From Flavobacteriales bacterium (GTDB taxonomy: Bacteria > Bacteroidota > Bacteroidia > Flavobacteriales_D > Sanyastnellaceae): 5,257 nt of DNA. Under the pieces are notes generated by a model that saw only the letters and a list, made by a program, of their open reading frames with translations, was not told where the DNA came from and did not search any database. Made by a program: the position numbers and the translations under genes. This document shows, in pieces, positions 1-5,257 of this stretch. The stretch is taken from positions 1-5,257 of the forward strand of contig CANGVZ010000197.1 of the NCBI GenBank assembly GCA_947457285.1. Reading direction: 5' to 3'. Every line of letters starts with the position of its first letter. Positions within the stretch are counted from its first letter, which is position 1.

Positions 1-779
1 ACGATTCCCAATTGAAATATGGGATCATCCGCGATGATATCCATGATTCGTCTGTCTTCAATTAAATCAGAACCGTCTTCAAAGCGTTTGTAGTCGATGG
101 CCATCCTCAACTCGGGAAGATTTTTTTCATTACTAAAAAAATCCAAGTCGCGCCAAGCCGTTGCCACAAATCCAACAGCAAAGTTTTCGGTTGCATTATA
201 AAAAACAGAAAGTCCTAAATTCCCTCGATACCGATTGGTATTCGCCACTTCCTTCTTAAAAGCATATTCATCTAAGTAGCGTGTAGATCCATCATCGTAA
301 GGAATGATCTGACGAAACAATTTCTCTCTATCAAAGCGCATATTTCGGGAGAGTAATTGTCGTGCCACTGCTGTACGTAAACCAATTTCCCAAGCTCCAA
401 TGCGACGACTCACACCACCTTGAATAGTGATGCCTGCTTGAACAAATGAATGTATCTCGTCAATCTCAGCGTGCATAAAACTGGCATCATTATTTTTCCA
501 GTCCATCCATAATTCACGCTTTATGCGGTAGGCTCCGAGACCAGCGGAATAAGTCCAATCGTTCTTTTCGCGAATAATATTAACCTCCATAGCAGGCGAC
601 CAATAAACTCGTGAAACTATCTGTGTGAGCGATGCATCATAATCGAGAACATTCCCACTGCTGCTGAAAAATTGGTGCGGAGCTATTTCCAATCGGTATT
701 TGAATTTAGAAGCTTCTTGCCCCCACGCATTGGCGGTTAGCAATAATAAAGCAACACCGATGATATTTTTAGTTTTCAA
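1..779 (-). CDS. Secreted outer-membrane-barrel-like protein, second gene of a paralogous pair (3' end cut by window edge)
   Basis: The frame stays open from a TTG at 779-777 to the left edge, giving 259 codons with no stop visible. The N-terminus has a signal peptide: Lys at 2 and 4, a hydrophobic stretch at 6-15, then ANAWGQ, with likely cleavage after residue 18 or 20. The rest alternates polar and hydrophobic/aromatic residues in short segments, as in outer-membrane beta-barrels; no named family is recognised. It aligns collinearly with the upstream gene product: W-T-Y at residues 75-77 in both, N-x-x-E-x-F-x-x-G near 195-203, and D-P-x-F-Q at 252-256. The upstream protein ends about 20 residues after that last motif, so roughly 15-20 codons are probably missing here. 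TTG was chosen because it lies 5 nt after a GGAGG core and begins a proper signal peptide. An in-frame GTG at 785-783 lies inside the Shine-Dalgarno sequence and is less likely; no in-frame ATG was found upstream nearby. The outer-membrane role is inferred. Confidence 0.8.
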   Translation of the reverse strand, partial: MKTKNIIGVALLLLTANAWGQEASKFKYRLEIAPHQFFSSSGNVLDYDASLTQIVSRVYWSPAMEVNIIREKNDWTYSAGLGAYRIKRELWMDWKNNDASFMHAEIDEIHSFVQAGITIQGGVSRRIGAWEIGLRTAVARQLLSRNMRFDREKLFRQIIPYDDGSTRYLDEYAFKKEVANTNRYRGNLGLSVFYNATENFAVGFVATAWRDLDFFSNEKNLPELRMAIDYKRFEDGSDLIEDRRIMDIIADDPIFQLGI

Positions 780-1614
780 GATCACCTCCTTTCTTTTTGA
801 ATGGAATCAAATACAGAATATTAAAACCTGCCTGGAAGGTGGGGTCCTTGACAGTTAAATTTAGAATCGAAGCTTCGTCAAAACGATGTCCGCCATCTTC
901 CTCAAACTTGAAAGAAAGATCGGCTTCGTAAACCAAGGCGTCGAATCTCAATGCATTTATCCAAAATGCAGAAGAAATTCCAATTTTGAAAGATTCGTTA
1001 ATCACATACATCAAGTTTAATGAAGCCATTGTAACCCTTTCAGGTGCATTATAGCTTGTAACCAAACCACTTGACCTAGCTCCTCCGACCGATACTCCAT
1101 TTACTATTCTTGAAGTGGCAGAGCTATAACCCTTACCGCGATCAAACCCGTAAGAAGCATTCAACAAACCAGTAATGCTCAATCCAGCACCCACCTCCAG
1201 TCTATTGAAACTTCTTGACGCATTAAAAAATAGCCCTAAACGCCATTGTTCAAAATTCTGACGACCATTAACATCCTTCTCCAATGATTTAAAAATGATT
1301 TCAGAATCAAAAGAAAAAAAATCCCATAAGCGAGTATTGATATAGATCTGTTTTCTCAACCCTACAACCTTGCTAACTACTTGATAGGTCCACCTATTCC
1401 TCTTCCAATAATATCCAACTCCTGCAGACCCCGAAAAGACTGTATTCTCCCTGAAATCTACAAAATCTTCATTCACATCAACATCTATCATTCCAGCGTT
1501 GATGATATTGTATGGAATAATGCTCAAGCTCAATCCTCTTTCATTGAAGGATTGGGAAATGCATTTTGTAAATAGTAATAATGGTGCTAAGACTAAGAAG
1601 AATTTGTAACTCAC
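769..1614 (-). CDS. Secreted outer-membrane-barrel-like protein, first gene of a paralogous pair
   Basis: A 281-residue protein starting at a GTG (1614-1612); no in-frame ATG precedes it and no Shine-Dalgarno sequence is visible. Residues 1-20 form a signal peptide: Lys4, hydrophobic core 5-15, then C-I-S before Gln21. Cys18 is preceded by F-T-K, which does not fit a lipobox, so ordinary signal peptidase cleavage is more likely than lipoprotein processing. The mature part has amphipathic strand-like segments, for example around 61-70, 125-130, 138-149, 198-206 and 259-270, rich in aromatics and glycine. This suggests a small outer-membrane beta-barrel, but no specific family is recognised. 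The last strand-like segment ends in I-P-F at 270-272, and a charged nine-residue tail follows whose codons contain the next gene's Shine-Dalgarno sequence. The stop codon lies 11 nt inside the next gene. That neighbour is a collinear paralog, so the two are probably co-translated. Existence of the gene is near certain; function is inferred only from composition. Confidence 0.85.
   Translation of the reverse strand: MSYKFFLVLAPLLLFTKCISQSFNERGLSLSIIPYNIINAGMIDVDVNEDFVDFRENTVFSGSAGVGYYWKRNRWTYQVVSKVVGLRKQIYINTRLWDFFSFDSEIIFKSLEKDVNGRQNFEQWRLGLFFNASRSFNRLEVGAGLSITGLLNASYGFDRGKGYSSATSRIVNGVSVGGARSSGLVTSYNAPERVTMASLNLMYVINESFKIGISSAFWINALRFDALVYEADLSFKFEEDGGHRFDEASILNLTVKDPTFQAGFNILYLIPFKKKGGDLEN
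780..792 (-). promoter_or_regulatory. Exceptionally long Shine-Dalgarno sequence for the TTG-start gene
   Basis: The minus strand reads AAAGGAGGTGATC directly before the TTG at 779-777. It is complementary to the conserved 3' tail of bacterial 16S rRNA (GATCACCTCCTTT). The GGAGG core occupies 789-785 and is 5 nt from the start codon. It lies inside the last codons of the upstream gene, where it encodes part of a Lys-Lys-Lys-Gly-Gly-Asp tail, so ribosomes finishing that gene pass over it. None of the other visible starts in the window has such a sequence, which supports both the TTG start and translational coupling. Confidence 0.8.
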
Positions 1615-1811
1615 TACGAATAGTATTTGGTTTAAAGTTGTAAATCTAAACTTCCAATTTCCATTTTCCCCCGAATGCGAATTTTTCGAAGGAAAAGAGG
1701 CAATCGTACTTCAAAAAGGCATTAACAATAAATTAACACCCCAAAGTCCGCTTTAACGGAAGTCTTGTGGCTTTATTGCTTCGATACCACCTACTTTTGA
1801 TGCCTCAAATT
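1615..1811. other. Divergent intergenic region between barrel-pair operon and ABC exporter
   Basis: About 200 bp, AT-rich, separating a minus-strand gene start (1614) from a plus-strand gene start (about 1812). It must hold the promoters for both directions. Visible items: an 11-bp-spaced direct repeat of ATTAACA (1721-1727 and 1732-1738); a short interrupted inverted repeat TCCG/CGGA near 1747-1760; and, on the minus strand, a TAGATTTA (1648-1641) that differs by one base from the Bacteroidota -7 motif TAnnTTTG but has no good -33 element. No terminator, RNA gene or convincing small ORF was seen. Confidence 0.6.
1792..1799 (+). promoter_or_regulatory. Candidate Bacteroidota -7 promoter element
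   Basis: TACTTTTG matches the Bacteroidota primary sigma factor -7 consensus TAnnTTTG exactly. A TTG at 1765-1767 could serve as the -33 element, but the 24-nt gap is slightly longer than usual. If used, transcription would start at about 1804-1808, leaving only a few bases before the ATG at 1812. That would exclude the upstream in-frame GTG (1767) and ATG (1800) as starts. A motif this short can arise by chance in AT-rich DNA. Confidence 0.3.
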
Positions 1812-3695
1812 ATGCGTAATCTATCCCATCTCAATAAATACTTTTGGAAATACCGCGGGCGATTGTTCATGGGGTTTCTTTTTATACTCCTTGCCAATAT
1901 CTTCAATGTGTACGCTCCAAAGTTGATTGGTGATGGTATAGATTTTTTAGCAGAAAGTCTTAAGGCGAAGACGATTGTTGACGGCGGCCAAAGTGCCATC
2001 GTAGCGGCACCAGAAAGCATCCGTGATTTCAACTATCTCATCGGCAGCGATCAAAATACAATTACCCTCACAGGAGATAATTTTTACGACGAAATCATAT
2101 ACATCGCTTTCGTCCTCTCCATTGGATACATCATTTTTTATATCATCAAAGGCATCTTCCTATTCTTCCAGCGTCAGACCATCATCGTGATGTCGCGCTA
2201 CATTGAGTATGAATTGAAAAATGAAATCTACGATCAATACCAGCGCCTCGATATGTCTTTTTACAAAAAGAATAGAACAGGTGATCTGATGAACCGCATC
2301 AGCGAAGACGTTTCGCGCGTGCGCATGTACATCGGACCTGCGGTGATGTACACGATCAACCTCGTTATTCTCGTAGTGATGTGTGTGATGGTGATGTGGA
2401 AGATCGATGCAGAACTCACGCTCTACACCTTGTCTCCTTTGCCCTTTATGATGCTTGCCATTTTCTATGTGAGTACTGTCATCAATAAGCGCACAGAAAA
2501 GGTACAAAGTCAACAGTCGAAACTATCCACAATGGTTCAAGAGACCATTAGCGGTATACGCGTGCTCAAGGCTTTTAATAGAGAAAAATATTATGAAGGC
2601 GTCTTTGAAGACGAGAGTAACGACTACAAGAAAAAACAACTCGACCTCATCAAAGCAGACTCCCTTTTCATGCCGGTAATTGCTTTGCTCGTAGGGCTAA
2701 GTACTATTCTTACCATTTATATTGGCAGTAATAAGGTCATCGCAGGAGAACTTTCATATGGAGTCATCGTGCAATTTGTGTTTTATGTAAACCAGCTCAC
2801 GTGGCCCTTTGCGAGTGTGGGATGGGTGACGAGCTTGGTTCAAAAAGCTGAAGCCAGCCAAGAGCGTATCAATGAATTTTTAAAAACAGCACCCGAAATC
2901 ATCAATACCCAACCGAATGAACATTCGGTACAGGGTGAAATTGAGTTTAAAAATGTTTCATTCACCTATCCTGAGACAGGAGTGAACGCACTGCGTGATA
3001 TTTCATTCAAAGTACACAAAGGTGAGAAGTTGGCCATCGTAGGCCGCACCGGAAGCGGCAAATCTACCATTGCACAACTCATTCTCCGACTCTTTGATAC
3101 CACAAAAGGTGAGATATTAATAGATCAAAAAAACATCAAAGACAATCACCTCTCTTCATTGCGAAAATCTATTGGATTCGTACCGCAAGAGGTCTTTTTA
3201 TTCAGTGATACCATTCGCAATAACGTTGCTTTCGGGACAGAAAACCTAAGCGAAGAAGCGATGATTCAGGCCACAAAAGACGCCGATGTCTACCACAATA
3301 TCACCGACTTCCCAGGCGGTTTTGATACGTTGCTAGGAGAACGAGGAATCAATCTCAGTGGCGGTCAAAAGCAGCGTGTATCTATCGCTCGAGCGATAGC
3401 AAAAAATCCATCTGTATTGATTTTCGACGACTGCTTGTCTGCCGTTGACACCGAAACGGAAGAGAATATACTTCATGCCCTGAATCGTATCATGGATGGC
3501 AAGACCAGTATCATCATCGCACATAGATTATCTAGTGTAAAAAATGCTGATCGCATCATCGTGCTTGAACGAGGAAAAATAGTAGAAGAAGGTAAACACG
3601 ATGAGCTCGTAATGAATGGCGGACTTTACGCTCGCATGTACGAGCAACAATTGCGTTCCAACGCTCCAGATCAAGGTGCGCAAGGCGAGCCGTAA
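1812..3695 (+). CDS. ABC exporter, fused permease and ATPase (MsbA/MdlB-like half-transporter)
   Basis: Inner-membrane half-transporter that should dimerise and use ATP to export a lipid, drug or peptide; the substrate cannot be read from sequence. From the ATG at 1812 it is 627 residues. Six membrane segments lie near 18-34, 95-120, 173-196, 201-222, 284-304 and 316-340. The nucleotide-binding domain (about 375-610) has A-loop Tyr386, Walker A GRTGSGKST (411-419), Q-loop Gln459, signature LSGGQ (515-519), Walker B ending D539, D-loop SAVD (543-546) and switch His571. Residue 540, normally the catalytic Glu, is Asp. The periplasmic loop between segments 1 and 2 (about 36-92) is longer than usual. 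ATG 1812 is preferred because relatives in this phylum typically begin M-K/R-x-L-x-x-L-N-K-Y-F; in-frame starts at 1767 (GTG) and 1800 (ATG) would add 15 or 4 residues. No start has a Shine-Dalgarno sequence. No partner half-transporter is adjacent. The last 25 bp overlap the convergent gene. Confidence 0.95.
   Translation: MRNLSHLNKYFWKYRGRLFMGFLFILLANIFNVYAPKLIGDGIDFLAESLKAKTIVDGGQSAIVAAPESIRDFNYLIGSDQNTITLTGDNFYDEIIYIAFVLSIGYIIFYIIKGIFLFFQRQTIIVMSRYIEYELKNEIYDQYQRLDMSFYKKNRTGDLMNRISEDVSRVRMYIGPAVMYTINLVILVVMCVMVMWKIDAELTLYTLSPLPFMMLAIFYVSTVINKRTEKVQSQQSKLSTMVQETISGIRVLKAFNREKYYEGVFEDESNDYKKKQLDLIKADSLFMPVIALLVGLSTILTIYIGSNKVIAGELSYGVIVQFVFYVNQLTWPFASVGWVTSLVQKAEASQERINEFLKTAPEIINTQPNEHSVQGEIEFKNVSFTYPETGVNALRDISFKVHKGEKLAIVGRTGSGKSTIAQLILRLFDTTKGEILIDQKNIKDNHLSSLRKSIGFVPQEVFLFSDTIRNNVAFGTENLSEEAMIQATKDADVYHNITDFPGGFDTLLGERGINLSGGQKQRVSIARAIAKNPSVLIFDDCLSAVDTETEENILHALNRIMDGKTSIIIAHRLSSVKNADRIIVLERGKIVEEGKHDELVMNGGLYARMYEQQLRSNAPDQGAQGEP
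3671..3695. other. Tail-to-tail overlap of two convergent coding regions
   Basis: The plus-strand exporter stop (TAA, 3693-3695) lies inside the minus-strand LVIVD gene, whose TGA occupies 3673-3671. The shared 25 bp encode the exporter's final D-Q-G-A-Q-G-E-P region on one strand and the final Y-G-S-P-C-A-P on the other. There is no room for a conventional bidirectional hairpin terminator between the genes, and I see none just past either stop. Confidence 0.9.
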
Positions 3696-5257
3696 TCATT
3701 CAATACTAAAATCAAATCATTGATGTCCACGATTTGGTCTTCATTGATATCTCCGATGCAGTCGCCCGTACAGAAATAATTCTCTGTGACGATGAGATAG
3801 TCGCCCACGGCCACCACCCCATTCTGATCCACATCCGCACAAAACGAATCATCAACAACGATGTTGATGGATGCGCTGCGCTTGTAATTGAAATGCGCCC
3901 CATTGGCGAGCACATCGAAAGTATATGACCCGACTGCGTCAGCTGATGGAATTATCTCCAACTGCACCACTGCTGGCGCCGTTACATTGATTGAAGAAAA
4001 AATCGCCTGAAAACCATCTGGGAGTCCTTCCACCTCAAATGCTATTGGACCAGCAAATCCTTCGGAGACACTCACTTCATAGATTGCGCTTTGGAAAGGA
4101 TTTACGTTGACCAAAGCAGGATTCAAGTGTAGAAAATTCACCTCCAATAAAAACATTCCATTATACAAATCCGAAACAGGAATAATGCCGCTTTCGAAGT
4201 AAGGATAGTGCATCCATGTACCTTGAAAAACCGGATTATCACCTGAAGGAAAATGATCAAAAAAAGCCACTTCCTGAAGGCTCAAGTTATCGATATTAGA
4301 ATAATCTATCAAGCGCAGACCAGCAGTGTAATTACTCTGAAAACTCAAGTTCCCGATGTTGTACAGATTGTGATCGATTGCTTCTGTTGGCCCTAAGAAA
4401 TCGCCCTCATAAATCGGATTGTCCAAATCCTCAACGTTCCAAATCAATGTTCGGGTAAAGTCTGTTTGATTATTAATCTCATCTAATTCATCATTCATCA
4501 AAAGATGACGTCCATCTGGTGTGAGCCAGCCTTGGTGACAATAGGATGCAGGAGAATAATTCGTAATTGAAACAGTCTGTATGTCGGTAGGATCTGTAGC
4601 GTTCACAATCGTTAAACTCGCGGGGCTGTTGCCATTATAGCAAAAGACTATAATATCACCTTGATAATCTGTATCAGGCCCTGAGTAAGTCATTACCTGC
4701 GCTTCATGCGTATAACCATCATCGCTATAACCGCCCGCGATGGTTGGTGCCAGAGGGTTGGATATATTCACTACTTGCAGACCGCCTGAATAGGTATTGG
4801 TTCCACAAGCAAATAATAGTCCTGACTCCTCGTGAATGGCGAGTGTATGACACCTTGAAAATCCAGAATAATGAGCATCAGTAGTAAACGTAGCGGGGAT
4901 CGTTTCTGGATTCCGGAGTCTTGTTAAGTCGAAATTTTGCAACCCGTGATTGCTCGCTTCACTTCCGATAAAAAGATAATTTTGATACGTTCTAAATGTG
5001 CGCCAAAGCGAAGGCGTGCTGTAGGTAGGTAAAAAACCAATTTGAATCGGATTGGCTGGATCTTCGATACTAAAAAATGAAACACCATTGTTCCGACCCA
5101 AAATCACATATTCCTTTCCGTCCAATGGATCCGTCCAACCCCAGACTTCATTTGTGCTGGCACCACCAATCTCTGAAGGAGGCACATGCGCCCAAAAATC
5201 AATATTCTCGCAAGCATAAACTGCGGCTTGACCGAATTCACAAGGAGTTTGAGCGTG
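3671..5257 (-). CDS. Secreted LVIVD-repeat (choice-of-anchor B family) protein with Ig-like and dockerin-like C-terminus (start beyond window edge)
   Basis: The frame is open to the right edge, giving 528 visible residues. It begins H-A-Q-T-P-C-E, which looks like the end of a signal peptide (cleavage before Gln3), so only about 15-20 codons are probably missing. A GTG at 5185 is in frame but would cut off the conserved N-terminal region and is not the start. Residues 3-373 resemble the choice-of-anchor B / LVIVD family, a beta-propeller-like fold: W-G-W-T-D-P (39-44), D-A-H-Y-S-G-F (127-133), D-D-G-Y-T-H-E-A-Q (179-187), C-H-Q-G-W (240-244), N-D-E-L-D-E (255-260), A-I-D-H-N (293-297), N-Y-T-A-G (309-313). 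Residues about 374-471 look like an Ig-type beta-sandwich. Residues 472-528 form two dockerin-like calcium loops, at 475-486 and 503-514, with cysteines at 473, 496, 500 and 526. The protein should act outside the cell. The ligand is unknown; no catalytic motif is seen. Confidence 0.9.
   Translation of the reverse strand, partial: HAQTPCEFGQAAVYACENIDFWAHVPPSEIGGASTNEVWGWTDPLDGKEYVILGRNNGVSFFSIEDPANPIQIGFLPTYSTPSLWRTFRTYQNYLFIGSEASNHGLQNFDLTRLRNPETIPATFTTDAHYSGFSRCHTLAIHEESGLLFACGTNTYSGGLQVVNISNPLAPTIAGGYSDDGYTHEAQVMTYSGPDTDYQGDIIVFCYNGNSPASLTIVNATDPTDIQTVSITNYSPASYCHQGWLTPDGRHLLMNDELDEINNQTDFTRTLIWNVEDLDNPIYEGDFLGPTEAIDHNLYNIGNLSFQSNYTAGLRLIDYSNIDNLSLQEVAFFDHFPSGDNPVFQGTWMHYPYFESGIIPVSDLYNGMFLLEVNFLHLNPALVNVNPFQSAIYEVSVSEGFAGPIAFEVEGLPDGFQAIFSSINVTAPAVVQLEIIPSADAVGSYTFDVLANGAHFNYKRSASINIVVDDSFCADVDQNGVVAVGDYLIVTENYFCTGDCIGDINEDQIVDINDLILVLNDYGSPCAP
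3674..3844 (-). other. Dockerin-like duplicated calcium-binding segment of the LVIVD protein
   Basis: Two copies of a 12-residue calcium-loop pattern lie 28 residues apart. The first, DVDQNGVVAVGD, has acidic or amide ligands at loop positions 1, 3, 5 and 12 with Gly at 6. The second, DINEDQIVDIND, has ligands at 1, 3, 5, 9 and 12 but Gln instead of Gly at 6. Each is followed by a hydrophobic helix-like stretch (YLIV, LILVL). Four cysteines flank and separate the repeats and could form disulfides. The pattern matches dockerin type I / F-hand repeats. A cohesin partner cannot be assumed, and no cohesin is visible in this window. Confidence 0.75.

Noticed and set aside
780..794. The plus strand GATCACCTCCTTTCT looks like the end of a 16S rRNA gene.
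   Set aside because: The flanking sequence on both sides is protein-coding and no other 16S sequence is present. It is explained by a Shine-Dalgarno sequence read on the minus strand.
1381..1575. 64-codon plus-strand open frame
   Set aside because: It lies wholly inside the minus-strand barrel-like gene, with no family resemblance and no start signal; a shadow frame.
769..1614. Upstream barrel-like protein as a lipoprotein through Cys18
   Set aside because: Residues before the cysteine are F-T-K; a Lys at -1 does not fit the lipobox.
1631..1652. GTTTA...TAAAC inverted repeat upstream of the barrel pair
   Set aside because: Five-base arms in AT-rich sequence with a 12-nt spacer are expected by chance.
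1747..1760. TCCG-CTTTAA-CGGA inverted repeat as a terminator or operator
   Set aside because: Four-base arms and no T-run; too weak to call, and it lies upstream of a gene rather than after one.
2160..2513. 117-codon minus-strand open frame, rich in His
   Set aside because: It is antisense to the conserved membrane domain of the exporter, and the His-rich composition reflects reverse-complemented exporter codons.
3712..3928. Small open frames on both strands under the LVIVD gene's 3' end
   Set aside because: The calcium-loop and Ig-like coding frame clearly explains this segment; the small frames resemble nothing and have no start signals.
3671..5185. GTG at 5185 as the start of the LVIVD protein
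   Set aside because: The frame is open to the window edge and the 24 preceding residues carry the family's N-terminal pattern (Q-T-P-C, then Tyr-x-Cys and Asn-x-Asp) after what looks like a signal peptide end.

Overview
The window looks like chromosomal DNA of a Bacteroidota bacterium, most likely Flavobacteriales-like. This is inferred from protein families, not from any rRNA marker. The LVIVD / choice-of-anchor B secreted protein, the single-chain ABC exporter beginning with L-N-K-Y-F, and the paired outer-membrane-like proteins all resemble products typical of that phylum. Start regions are AT-rich and mostly lack Shine-Dalgarno sequences, which also fits. I see no insertion sequence, phage gene, CRISPR array, tRNA or rRNA gene.

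Layout. Positions 1-1614 on the minus strand hold two overlapping genes for secreted, beta-strand-rich, outer-membrane-barrel-like proteins. The upstream one (769-1614) is complete; the downstream one (1-779) runs off the left edge. The two are collinear divergent paralogs. They are joined by an 11-bp overlap and an unusually long Shine-Dalgarno sequence in front of a TTG start. A divergent intergenic region of about 200 bp (1615-1811) separates them from a plus-strand ABC exporter gene (about 1812-3695). The exporter's last 25 bp overlap, tail to tail, a minus-strand gene (3671-5257, start beyond the right edge). That gene encodes a secreted LVIVD-repeat protein with an Ig-like domain and a C-terminal dockerin-like double calcium-binding module.

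How the genes relate. The barrel pair is almost certainly one translationally coupled unit, so its two products may work together or in fixed proportion in the cell envelope. The exporter is a separate transcription unit, and its substrate cannot be told from sequence. The LVIVD protein is an extracellular or surface protein with no visible link to its neighbours beyond the overlapping 3' end. I do not see a clearly new multi-gene system. The points most worth a second look are the strong Shine-Dalgarno coupling signal in a phylum that rarely uses one, the tandem paralog pair, the dockerin-like tail on the LVIVD protein, and the enlarged periplasmic loop in the exporter.
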